DNA of 64,000 nt from Alphaproteobacteria bacterium. Its GTDB lineage: Bacteria > Pseudomonadota > Alphaproteobacteria > DSM-16000 > Inquilinaceae. Of the stretch, positions 26,782-34,991 are shown in pieces. The stretch's first letter is position 1; each line of letters begins with the position of its first letter. A program made the translations under genes and the position numbers. Location: positions 94,627 through 158,626 of the forward strand of contig JANQGH010000059.1 of the NCBI GenBank assembly GCA_028277405.1, written 5' to 3'. A model generated the notes under the pieces. The model was not told the origin of the DNA. It did not search any database and saw only the letters and a list, made by a program, of their open reading frames with translations.

Positions 26782-28317
26782 CTACTGGTTGAGCTGGACG
26801 CCCCACATCCGAGGGATGCGATAGGGTACGAAGTTCTCCAACTCATCCGCGCTGACCTGGAACAAGCCGTAATTGCCGGCCTTGATGGCCACGGCGTCGT
26901 CATACATGTGCTGCTGGAACTCAGCGAAGATCGCCGCTCTGTCATCGGGATCCATTGCCGTGGTCAGCTCTTGGTAGAGCCGGTTGATCTCCGGATCGTC
27001 GGCCTGCATCGACACGCCGTCGACCCATGGCGCGATCACCGAGGCCGGTCCCTCGAACGGCTCGATGCCGAAGCCGTGGGCCCAGAAATGCCAGCCGTCG
27101 GGCGTAAAGCCGATCTGCGAAACCGTCGGCCAGTCGGCCACGCTCAGCTCGACATCGACGCCGATCTGCGCGAGGCGCTGCTGGACCACCGTGGCAGTGT
27201 CGACGTTGGGCCGGCCATTGTCCACGATGAAGGTCAGGGTCTCGCCGTCATAGCTGGAATTCGCCAGATGCTCGCGGGCCGCGTCCAGGTCCGCCACATT
27301 GTACTGATCCAACGCGGCATCGTTGTAGAAGGGCGAGTTCGGGAACAGCCAGCCACCATCGATCTGGTAGATGTCGGGGCGGGAGATCGCCATGATCTCT
27401 TCCATGTCCAGCGCGGCCATGACCGCGCGGCGAAACTCCGGATCGTTGGTCGGCGCCTGGGCGTGGTTGAACTTGATCACCTGGAAGGCGAAGGGCAGGA
27501 CGTTGTGGACGGTGTAGGCGTCGTTTTCCGCCAGCCGGCCCGCGCTTGGCCCGTCGACCGTCTCGACCACATGCGCCTCGCCTGACTCCAACGCCGCCAC
27601 GCGGCTGCCCGCCTCCGGCATGAACAGGAAGGTTACGCTGTCGATCGACACCTCCTTGGCGCCGGCCAGGCCGTCGCGCTCGGAGTAGTTGGGGTTCACC
27701 GAGTAATCGTCGAAGCGTTCGAGGCGGACGAAGCTATCCGGCTGGTACTCGACAAAACGAAACGGCCCGGTGCCGATATAGTCGACCTCGTTGGCGCCCA
27801 GCGCCGCCTGTTCCGCCGTATAGATCGCGATCGGCGCGCGCGGGGAGGACAGATTGTCCAGGAATGTCGACTGGACCTCCGACAAGGTCACCGTGACCTC
27901 ATGGTCCCCCGTCGCCTCGATCGAGTCGATCGCGCTCAGAAGGGTCGAGGACGCGCCGATCTCGCGATAGCGCTCCAGCGAGGCGACGACGTCTTCCGCG
28001 TCCATGACGGTGCCGTCATGGAAGTTGACGCCCTCGCGAAGCTGAAAGACATACGTCAGGCCATCCTCTGAGATCTCCAGGCTTTCCGCCAGGTCCGGCA
28101 CGGGCACCGCGTTTTCGTCTCGGGCAAACAGCGTCTCGTAGATGTGCAGGTTCACGTTCCGCGCCGCCTGAGCGGACGTCACGTGGGCGTCCAGCGACGG
28201 TGGTGCCTGTGTCTGGGCAATGACGACGTCACCGCCTTGCTGGGCGTTGGCCGTCACCGCCAGGCCGCTTGCCGCCAGTCCGCCGACGAGAGCGAGTTGC
28301 AGTATGCGTGCATTCAT
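26782..28317 (-). CDS. Peptide/small-molecule ABC transporter substrate-binding protein, island 2
   Basis: A 511-residue family 5 periplasmic protein. The signal peptide LALVGGLAASGLAVTANAQQ is followed by DVVIAQTQAPPSLDAH and the diagnostic LREGVNFHDGTVMDAEDVVASLERY. The ATG at 28317 was chosen over a GTG three codons upstream because GGAGGAG lies at good spacing. The ligand is unknown; the operon's deacylase, enolase-fold enzyme and M81 peptidase suggest an N-acylated or unusual amide compound. Confidence 0.92.
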   Translation of the reverse strand: MNARILQLALVGGLAASGLAVTANAQQGGDVVIAQTQAPPSLDAHVTSAQAARNVNLHIYETLFARDENAVPVPDLAESLEISEDGLTYVFQLREGVNFHDGTVMDAEDVVASLERYREIGASSTLLSAIDSIEATGDHEVTVTLSEVQSTFLDNLSSPRAPIAIYTAEQAALGANEVDYIGTGPFRFVEYQPDSFVRLERFDDYSVNPNYSERDGLAGAKEVSIDSVTFLFMPEAGSRVAALESGEAHVVETVDGPSAGRLAENDAYTVHNVLPFAFQVIKFNHAQAPTNDPEFRRAVMAALDMEEIMAISRPDIYQIDGGWLFPNSPFYNDAALDQYNVADLDAAREHLANSSYDGETLTFIVDNGRPNVDTATVVQQRLAQIGVDVELSVADWPTVSQIGFTPDGWHFWAHGFGIEPFEGPASVIAPWVDGVSMQADDPEINRLYQELTTAMDPDDRAAIFAEFQQHMYDDAVAIKAGNYGLFQVSADELENFVPYRIPRMWGVQLNQ

Positions 28318-28340
28318 TTCCAACACTCCTCCTCAGTTCG

Positions 28341-28364
28341 GCCGGCCCGTCGAATCGGGCCGGC
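28341..28364 (-). other. Hairpin upstream of the island 2 binding-protein gene
   Basis: GCCGGCCCG (28341-28349) and CGGGCCGGC (28356-28364) form a perfect 9-bp stem with a 6-base loop TCGAAT. It lies between the enolase-superfamily gene and the binding-protein start, about 24 bases before the ATG. It could be a processing or stabilising element at the 5' side of the abundant binding-protein message. Confidence 0.5.
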
Positions 28365-28385
28365 GGGTCGCCGTCGCCCTTGGCC

Positions 28386-29501
28386 TCAGGGCTTGACGAG
28401 GAACTCCTCGATGACGGCGTCGTTCGGAACGACTCCCAGGCCTGGTTCCGTTGGCAGGTACGCAAAGCCGTCTTCGATCCGGACGGCTTGGCGTGCGAGA
28501 TGGCGGGAGATTTCACTGGGCTCGACGCAGTACTCCATGACGAACGCGTTGGGGATCGCGCACAGAAAGTGCAGCGACGCCGCCGTGTTGATGTCCGTCG
28601 TGAAGTTATGGTTGCAGACCTTGCGCCCGCGGCTGGCCGCGTAGGCGGCGATCTGCATCGCCTGGGTGAAACCGCAGCGTGTCAGATCGATCTGAACAAC
28701 GTCGATTTGGCCTTCGTCGATCAATCGTTCGAAGCCGACGCGGGTGCATTCCTCCTCGCCGGCGGCGATGGCTTGGCTACAGGCCCGCGATACCTTGCCG
28801 TAGCCGGCATAGTCGTCGGGATGCAGCGGCTCTTCGATCCAGCACAGGCGATAGGGTTCGAACAGCTGGGCCCGGCGGATGGTCGTCTTGGCGTCCCAGA
28901 CCAGACCGACATCCAGCATGAAATCGACCTTGTCGCCGACCGCCTTGCGGATGGCCTCGACGTAGGCAAGGTCCGTGACTTCGTCGGCGCCAAACGGCTC
29001 CCAGCCGAACTTGACGCCGGTGTGGCCCGTGTCCACGGCCGCCCTGGCGCGCGCCACCGTGTCCTCGATCGAGAACTGAAACATGTTCGATGAATAGACC
29101 CGCATGCGGTCGCGCATGGCGCCGCCAAGCAGGTCGGCGATGGGCTTGCCAAGGGCCTGGCCCTTGATGTCCCAAAGCGCGATGTCGATGCCCGCCATGG
29201 CCTGGATCACGGCGCCGTTGCGGCCGTAATAGAGCGTCGACTGGTACATCTTTTCCCAAAGGCGCGCGGTGTCGAGCGGGTCTTCGCCGATCAGGAGGCT
29301 CTTCAGACCGGTGACGAGCTTGTGGGAGTAAGGCGCCTCGATGATCGCGCGCGTGACGGACGGGCAGCCATCCACCTCGCCCCAGCCGACGATGCCGGCA
29401 TCCGTTGTCACGCGGACCAAGAGCGCGTCTTGCGAACTGTCCGTCCGCTCCTGAATGACCGGAAGGCGGAGATACAGCGCCTCGACATCGGTGATTTTCA
29501 T
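28386..29501 (-). CDS. Enolase-superfamily enzyme (mandelate racemase/muconate lactonising type), island 2
   Basis: A 371-residue TIM-barrel enzyme that abstracts an alpha-proton from a carboxylate. Metal ligands are seen in MLDVGLVW (Asp), WIEEPLHP (Glu) and AAGEEECT (Glu). A His in CNHNFTTD is the usual general base on one side. The Lys of the second-strand motif is in VKFGWEP, where the second basic residue is Gly. Racemase, epimerase or dehydratase activity cannot be decided. It lies 39 bases after the deacylase gene in the same operon. Confidence 0.85.
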   Translation of the reverse strand: MKITDVEALYLRLPVIQERTDSSQDALLVRVTTDAGIVGWGEVDGCPSVTRAIIEAPYSHKLVTGLKSLLIGEDPLDTARLWEKMYQSTLYYGRNGAVIQAMAGIDIALWDIKGQALGKPIADLLGGAMRDRMRVYSSNMFQFSIEDTVARARAAVDTGHTGVKFGWEPFGADEVTDLAYVEAIRKAVGDKVDFMLDVGLVWDAKTTIRRAQLFEPYRLCWIEEPLHPDDYAGYGKVSRACSQAIAAGEEECTRVGFERLIDEGQIDVVQIDLTRCGFTQAMQIAAYAASRGRKVCNHNFTTDINTAASLHFLCAIPNAFVMEYCVEPSEISRHLARQAVRIEDGFAYLPTEPGLGVVPNDAVIEEFLVKP

Positions 29502-29540
29502 CTCGCTTCCTTCACTGGTCGGCGGTCCGTTGAAACGCGC

Positions 29541-30584
29541 TCAAATGCGGCCGTCGGGCGCTTCGAAAATCTCGGGTTCGTAGTCGACCATCGTCACCGC
29601 GACCACGTCGCCACGGCTGACCCGGCCCGGCCCGGCGGCCATCCACAACACGCCGGATCGGCCGTAGGCGACCGCCATGGGCGCGTGGTCGATGTCTTCG
29701 ACGAAGTGCAGCGTTCCGGCCGTCGCGCCGGCCTCGACGGTGTCGCCGGTGCGGTGGCGCGGCTCGAAAACGCCTGCCGCCGGCGCGAAGCTGTAATGGC
29801 TGAGATCGGGCACCATCATATGTCGGGTCGGTGATGCCGGTGGGTCTTCGCTCTGCAGCATGCCCAGATGCGCCAGCACGCCGCGCAGTCCGCGATGGGC
29901 GACCGCGACGCCCTCGACATTGACCCGGCCCCATCCGCCAAGTTCGGTGCCGAGCGACAACAGGCCGCGCCGCTCGACGGCCGACGTCAGGGTCGCGCCT
30001 TCGTCGACGCCGCTGAACACGACGTTGTAGGGCGCGCCAAAGGCCTCGGCGAGCGCAAGCGTCCGAGCGCGAACGTCGGCGTCGGCCAGGTGGTGCATGT
30101 TGGTCGACAGAGCCGCGTCCATCGAATGGCCGGCGGTGTGCAGATCCACCGAGACGTCGACATGGGGCAGGATCTCGCTGTCGATGAAGTGGGCCAGCAT
30201 TTCCGCGAAGGTGCCGCGCGGGTCGCCGGGAAAGCAGCGGTTCAGGTCCTTGCCGTCGATCGGCGTCAGGCGCGTGTCGGCGATCACGGCCGGCACGTTG
30301 ACCGCCGGCATCATGATGACGCGGCCCTTGATCTCTTCCGGCCGAAGGCTGCGCGCCAGGGCGGAGACGGCGATCTGCCCCTCATACTCATCGCCATGGA
30401 CGCCGCCGGTGAACAGCACGGTCGGGCCAGCGCCGCGCGCAACCGTAACGATCGGAATTTCCACGACGCCCCAGCCGGAGTTGTTGCGCGACTGCGGCGC
30501 GCGCAGGTACGCGGCCTGGCGCCCCTCGGCCGAGAAATCCAATGGATTGGGAATGCGACTCTGCTGACTGGTCGACGCCGTCAC
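29541..30584 (-). CDS. Zinc deacylase of the succinylglutamate desuccinylase/DoeB type, island 2
   Basis: A 347-residue M14-fold amidohydrolase. Zinc-site motifs are GGVHGDEYEG (His, Glu) and DLHTAGH (His). The overall pattern, including NNSGWG, DLNRCFPGDPRGT and the C-terminal beta-barrel region, resembles DoeB, the N-acetyl-diaminobutyrate deacetylase of ectoine breakdown. The ectoine hydrolase partner is absent, so a different N-acyl amino acid is as likely. It is the first gene of the leftward operon and divergent from a GntR regulator. Confidence 0.8.
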   Translation of the reverse strand: MTASTSQQSRIPNPLDFSAEGRQAAYLRAPQSRNNSGWGVVEIPIVTVARGAGPTVLFTGGVHGDEYEGQIAVSALARSLRPEEIKGRVIMMPAVNVPAVIADTRLTPIDGKDLNRCFPGDPRGTFAEMLAHFIDSEILPHVDVSVDLHTAGHSMDAALSTNMHHLADADVRARTLALAEAFGAPYNVVFSGVDEGATLTSAVERRGLLSLGTELGGWGRVNVEGVAVAHRGLRGVLAHLGMLQSEDPPASPTRHMMVPDLSHYSFAPAAGVFEPRHRTGDTVEAGATAGTLHFVEDIDHAPMAVAYGRSGVLWMAAGPGRVSRGDVVAVTMVDYEPEIFEAPDGRI

Positions 30585-30647
30585 CGCGCTTCAAGCCCCC
30601 CTAAACGCCGGCGATCGTTTCAATCGATTGCCTGATTGGATCATATG

Positions 30648-30659
30648 ATTGTATACTAT
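30648..30659. promoter_or_regulatory. GTATAC-type GntR operator between deacylase and regulator genes
   Basis: ATTGTATACTAT is a palindrome of form ATNGTATACNAT. The longer stretch TGATTGTATAC (30646-30656) is identical to the site at 18529-18539. It is 64 bases upstream of the deacylase start and 203 bases upstream of the GntR start, a suitable place to control both. The rest of this 277-base gap shows no gene. Confidence 0.62.
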
Positions 30660-30861
30660 TATTCAAATGGCAAGAGTGAATCTTCGTATGGGTCACGATC
30701 GGCCGGACATCGTCGGTGGCGCACCATTGCCCCGATGCCTGGAAAACCGCGGACTGTTGTGGAGCGGGGCGTTGTGGTAGAGGCTGACCAACCGCAGTTC
30801 AGATCAGCGTCGCGATCCGCGAGACCCCGTAAAGACCGACCATGAACCTTCGACCGACGAC

Positions 30862-31638
30862 ATGGATCAGCCCTTGACCGGCGCAACGAAGAACTCAAGG
30901 CGGGTGCGCGATCTCGAAGACGTCGATGGTGCGCAGGACGAGGCGCTTGACGATACCTGGACCAACGTCAAGCCGCGCACGATGGTCGATCATGCCATCG
31001 ACGCGATCATCGAGGGGGCCGCCCGCGGCTTGATCCTGCCTGGCGAACGCATCGTGGAGAGCGAACTGTCAGCCCGTTTGGGCATGAGCCGGGTGCCGAT
31101 GCGCGAGGCGTTCCGCACGCTGGCCAGCCAGGGCGTGCTGACGATCGAACCCTATAAGGGCATCCGGCTGATGCCGGTCACGTCGGAACGGGTGGAGCAG
31201 CTTCAGGATGCGCGCATCGCCTTGGAGACCCGCGCCGCCACCCAGGCCATTTCAAAAGGCAACAACAAGAAGAAACAGGTCGACCAGCTTCACCGGCTTG
31301 TCGACGTCATGGAGCTAATGGCCACGCGCCAGGACGCCTATGGCTTTGCCATGGCCGATACGGACTTCCACAGGCATCTGGTCCGCCTCAGCGGTAACCC
31401 GGTCTTGAGCCAGCTTTGGGAATCCCTGGCGCTGCAACTGACGATCATTTTCGGCCTGTCGACGCTCGACAAGACCATGAACCGGATCATGGAAGAACAC
31501 ACGACGCTGATCGACGTTTTCGTGCGCGGCCGGATCGAGGAGATCCAGGACGAGTTGGAAGACCACATTCTGCGGCAGACCCACGAGATCGATTTCGAGC
31601 GGGTCATCTCCGACCAGCGGAAGGTCAAGCGCCGTTAG
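30862..31638 (+). CDS. GntR-family regulator (FCD-type) of island 2
   Basis: A 258-residue regulator with a 40-residue acidic N-terminal extension, then a winged helix (ESELSARLGMSRVPMREAFRTLASQG) and an FCD helical domain. The FCD metal-site residues are plausible in DTDFHRHLVRLSGN and the EEHTTLIDVF segment. It is divergent from the deacylase operon, and the GTATAC palindrome in the gap is its best candidate site. The effector is unknown. Confidence 0.85.
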   Translation: MDQPLTGATKNSRRVRDLEDVDGAQDEALDDTWTNVKPRTMVDHAIDAIIEGAARGLILPGERIVESELSARLGMSRVPMREAFRTLASQGVLTIEPYKGIRLMPVTSERVEQLQDARIALETRAATQAISKGNNKKKQVDQLHRLVDVMELMATRQDAYGFAMADTDFHRHLVRLSGNPVLSQLWESLALQLTIIFGLSTLDKTMNRIMEEHTTLIDVFVRGRIEEIQDELEDHILRQTHEIDFERVISDQRKVKRR

Positions 31639-31667
31639 GCGAGCGCGCGGCCGAAGACCCGGCCGTT

Positions 31668-32651
31668 CTAGCTGCGCCCCGCGCGGATCCGGCGCCACAC
31701 CGGCTGGATGCCCAGGGTGACGATCGGGACCAAGACCGCGCCGATGACAAGACCGAAGATCGCCGACCCGAGGGCAGAGGTCAGCCAGGCGGCAAAGGCG
31801 CCGATGGCGGGCAGGGCCAGTTCGGCGGCATGGGCGAGATCGTGAATGGCGTGCTGCAGGCCGCCATAGCCCAGCTCTTCCAGCCCATGGGTCAGGATGC
31901 CGCCGCCGACCCAGACCATGGCGACGGTACCGATGATCGACAGCGTTTTTAGAAAGGTCGGCATGCCGGTCACCATGCCGCGCCCGAGCGCCTGGATCGC
32001 GGGCCCAATCGGTGTTCGCGGCTTGCCCGCCGCCAGCGCCAGCCCGACATCGTCAGCCTTCACGATCAGGGCAACCGCGCCGTAGACGGCGATCGTGACA
32101 CCGGCGCCGACGATCGCCAGAACGACCGCCTGCATCCAGAAATCGGCTTCCGGTATCGCCGACAGCGTGATCGCCATGATCTCCGCCGACAGGATGAAAT
32201 CCGTCTTGATGGCGCCGGCAACGGTCTTGTCCTCGAAGACCTGCGGGTCGCTTTCGGCGTCGATACCTTCGTCGGCGTGCCCATGGGCTTTGTGCGGGAA
32301 TAGCGCCTCGTGGATCTTCTCCGCGCCCTCGAAGCACAGAAACAGTCCGCCGAACATCAGCAAAGGCGTGATCGCCCACGGGGCCAAGAGGCTCAAGGCC
32401 AGTGCGATGGGCAGCAATATCAGCAGCTTGTTGCGCAGCGATCCGCGCGCGATGCGCCAGACGATCGGCAGTTCGCGCGCCGGCGAAACGCCGATCACAT
32501 AACGCGGCGTGACGGCGGCGTCATCGATCAAGACGCCCGCCGACTTGACCCCGGCCTTGACGGTCATCGTGGCGACGTCGTCCAGCGATGCCGCCGCCGC
32601 CCGCGCGATCACGGCGACATCGTCAAGCAGTGCGATCAGCCCACTACTCAC
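31668..32651 (-). CDS. DUF808-family inner-membrane protein (YedI-like)
   Basis: A 327-residue multi-pass membrane protein. The N-terminus SGLIALLDDVAVIARAAAASLDDVA and the FLCFEGAEKIHE segment are hallmarks of this uncharacterised family. Several long hydrophobic helices follow. It starts with GTG preceded by GGAGGCGAAT. It stands alone between the GntR gene (convergent) and the bhc cluster and has no known function. Nothing links it to the glyoxylate pathway apart from position. Confidence 0.82.
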   Translation of the reverse strand: MSSGLIALLDDVAVIARAAAASLDDVATMTVKAGVKSAGVLIDDAAVTPRYVIGVSPARELPIVWRIARGSLRNKLLILLPIALALSLLAPWAITPLLMFGGLFLCFEGAEKIHEALFPHKAHGHADEGIDAESDPQVFEDKTVAGAIKTDFILSAEIMAITLSAIPEADFWMQAVVLAIVGAGVTIAVYGAVALIVKADDVGLALAAGKPRTPIGPAIQALGRGMVTGMPTFLKTLSIIGTVAMVWVGGGILTHGLEELGYGGLQHAIHDLAHAAELALPAIGAFAAWLTSALGSAIFGLVIGAVLVPIVTLGIQPVWRRIRAGRS

Positions 32652-32818
32652 ATTCGCCTCCGACCTGACTGCCTGGGTGAATGTCGTCGCGCAGGACCTA
32701 TGGTGGCGCGGACACTGAGGCAGACTAGGCGATCGCGGTCAGGTCGAGAAGCGATTTGCGCGCGTCGGCGCGCGCCCTTGACGGTGGTTTCACGGCCGCT
32801 TCGCGAGCGGCATCCGTG

Positions 32819-33784
32819 TCAAAGGGCGACTTCGGTGGCCTTGCCGCGCTCCTTGGCCAGCTTCGCCGCCACAGAGGCGACGGCCAGGTCTTGCAGGCCG
32901 ACACCGGTGCCGTCGAACAGGGTGATCTCGTCGTCCGACGTACGCCCCGGATGCCCGCGATTGATCACCATCCCGATGGGCGTGATGTCGGTGTCCGCGA
33001 TCAGCCCGGCCGCGATCGCGTGCTGCGTCTCGCCGATCGAGACCGACTGGGCGATCTCGTCGGTGAACAGGGTCGCGGCCGCGACCAGCGCGGGGTCGAC
33101 CTCCTGCTTGCCCTTGGTATCCGTGCCCATGCAGGCGATGTGGGTGCCGGGCTTGATCCAGCCCTTCATCAACAGGGGCTCGAACGAAGACGAGATCGTG
33201 ATGATGACATCGGCTGTTTGGCCAAGCCGTTCGCGGTCCACCGCCTCAAACGGCAGGCCAACCTCTTCTGCGACTTGGGCCAGACGCGGCAGCATGTCCG
33301 GGTGATAGTTCCAGGCAACGACCTTTTCGAACGGTCGCTGTTCGACGGCGGCGCGAAGCTGATAGGCGGCCTGGTGGCCGGCGCCGACCATGCCGAGAAC
33401 CCGCGCGTCCGGGCGGGCGAGATGGGCAATCGAAACGGCGCTGGAGGCGGCGGTGCGCAAGGCCGTGAGATGGTTGCCCGCCACCACGGCGTCGAGCTGT
33501 CCGGTATCCGGGTCGAACAGCAGAACGGTCGATTGGTGGTTGGCCAAGCCGTTGGCCGCGTTCCCAGGCCAGTAGCCGCCGGACTTGACGCCCAGCACCA
33601 GGCCAGCCCTGTCAAAGCCGGACTTGAAGCCGTAAAGCGCGTCGGCATGGCCGATCGCCTCGCGCACCACAGGGAAGTTGTAGGCGTCGTCCCTGGCCAT
33701 GGCAGCGAAGATGTTTTCAATCGCCGCGAACGCCTCGGCCCGACCGACCACCTCGCCGCACGCTTCCTCCGATACGATCAGCAC
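32819..33784 (-). CDS. bhcD: Iminosuccinate reductase (ornithine cyclodeaminase/mu-crystallin fold)
   Basis: A 321-residue NAD(P)H-dependent enzyme of the ornithine cyclodeaminase fold. Within the bhc context it reduces iminosuccinate to L-aspartate, the third step of the beta-hydroxyaspartate cycle. The nucleotide motif is GMVGAGHQA (131-139), and a conserved Lys lies in GVKSGGYW. The family also contains EutC of ectoine use, so the assignment rests on the whole cluster. It is the last of four co-directional genes and starts about 20 bases after bhcC. Confidence 0.85.
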   Translation of the reverse strand: MLIVSEEACGEVVGRAEAFAAIENIFAAMARDDAYNFPVVREAIGHADALYGFKSGFDRAGLVLGVKSGGYWPGNAANGLANHQSTVLLFDPDTGQLDAVVAGNHLTALRTAASSAVSIAHLARPDARVLGMVGAGHQAAYQLRAAVEQRPFEKVVAWNYHPDMLPRLAQVAEEVGLPFEAVDRERLGQTADVIITISSSFEPLLMKGWIKPGTHIACMGTDTKGKQEVDPALVAAATLFTDEIAQSVSIGETQHAIAAGLIADTDITPIGMVINRGHPGRTSDDEITLFDGTGVGLQDLAVASVAAKLAKERGKATEVAL

Positions 33785-33804
33785 CGCTCAGCCCCTTCGT
33801 TGGA

Positions 33805-34968
33805 TCAATAAGCTTTGCCGCGCGCGGTGATCGGCCAGACCGTTTCGACCTTGCCGTTGCGCACGCCGACATACCAGTCATGGACGTTGCAGGTCGGGTC
33901 ACAGTGCCCGGGTACCAGCCTCAGCTTGTCGTTCACCTTCAACAGCCCGTCAGGGTCCGCGATGACGCCGTGCTCGTCGGAGCATTTGACATATTCGACA
34001 TCGTCGCGGCCGAAGATCACCGGCAGGCCGCTGTCCACCGACTGTGCCTTCAGCCCCGCGTCGCAGATCGCCTTGTCGGCCTTCGCATGGCTCATGACCG
34101 AGGTCAGGATGAAGAGCGCGTTTTCCCACTCGCCCTGGTCGATCCGGTTGCCGTCCTTGTCCAGGATCCGGCCGTAGTCGGCATCCATGAAGGCGTACGA
34201 GCCGCACTGCAGCTCGTTATAGACGCCCGAGTTGCCTTCGAAGTAATAGGAACCCGTGCCCCCGCCGCCGACGATGTCGCACGCCAGCCCTTCTTCCTTC
34301 AGCGCGTCGACCGCGTCCCGCACCATCGCGACCGCGATGTCGATCTTGGCCTTGCGGTCTTCGTAGCTGTCCAGGTGCTGCATGGCGCCCTGATAGGCCT
34401 GAAGGCCGGAGAATGTGAGGCCCGGCGCGGCGTCGATCGCCTTGGCGATGGCCACGACCTCCGGCGTGGTCGTCACGCCGCAGCGGCCGGCCCCGCAATC
34501 GATCTCCACCAGGCATTCGATCTCGGTTCCATGCCTCTGGGTGGCGGCCGAGAGGCCGGCGACATTCTCGATATCGTCGACACAGCAGATCGCCCGTGCC
34601 CCGAGCTTCGGCAGCCGCGCCAGACGGTCGATCTTGGCCGGGTCGCGCACCTGGTTGGAGACCAGAATGTCGGTCACGCCGGCACGGGCGAAGGCCTCCG
34701 CCTCCGACACCTTCTGACAGCAGATCCCGCAAGCATCGCCATGGGCGATCTGATAGTGGGCGACGTCGGCCGATTTGTGCATCTTGCCATGCACCCGATG
34801 ACGCACACCCATCTCCGCCGCCAGGTTCCGCATCTTCGCGACGTTGCGCTCGAGCGCGTCCAGATCGACGACCAGGCAGGGCGTCTGGATGTCCGCTTCG
34901 TCCATGCCGACCGCGGCCGGCACGTCATAGCCGACATCGCGGTACTGGAAGGATTGATGATGGTTCAT
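33805..34968 (-). CDS. bhcC: Beta-hydroxyaspartate aldolase (D-threonine aldolase fold)
   Basis: A 387-residue PLP enzyme that condenses glycine and glyoxylate into beta-hydroxyaspartate, the first step of the cycle. The fold type III PLP Lys is probably Lys62 in RVHGKMHK. The C-terminal metal motif PGHCDPTCNVHD carries the His/Asp pair of D-threonine aldolases. The ATG at 34968 has GAGGA upstream; an in-frame ATG five codons earlier is weaker. D-threonine aldolase activity alone is the alternative, but gene order matches known bhc clusters. Confidence 0.86.
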   Translation of the reverse strand: MNHHQSFQYRDVGYDVPAAVGMDEADIQTPCLVVDLDALERNVAKMRNLAAEMGVRHRVHGKMHKSADVAHYQIAHGDACGICCQKVSEAEAFARAGVTDILVSNQVRDPAKIDRLARLPKLGARAICCVDDIENVAGLSAATQRHGTEIECLVEIDCGAGRCGVTTTPEVVAIAKAIDAAPGLTFSGLQAYQGAMQHLDSYEDRKAKIDIAVAMVRDAVDALKEEGLACDIVGGGGTGSYYFEGNSGVYNELQCGSYAFMDADYGRILDKDGNRIDQGEWENALFILTSVMSHAKADKAICDAGLKAQSVDSGLPVIFGRDDVEYVKCSDEHGVIADPDGLLKVNDKLRLVPGHCDPTCNVHDWYVGVRNGKVETVWPITARGKAY

Positions 34969-34991
34969 TGGATCGTCCTCCACATGGATGG

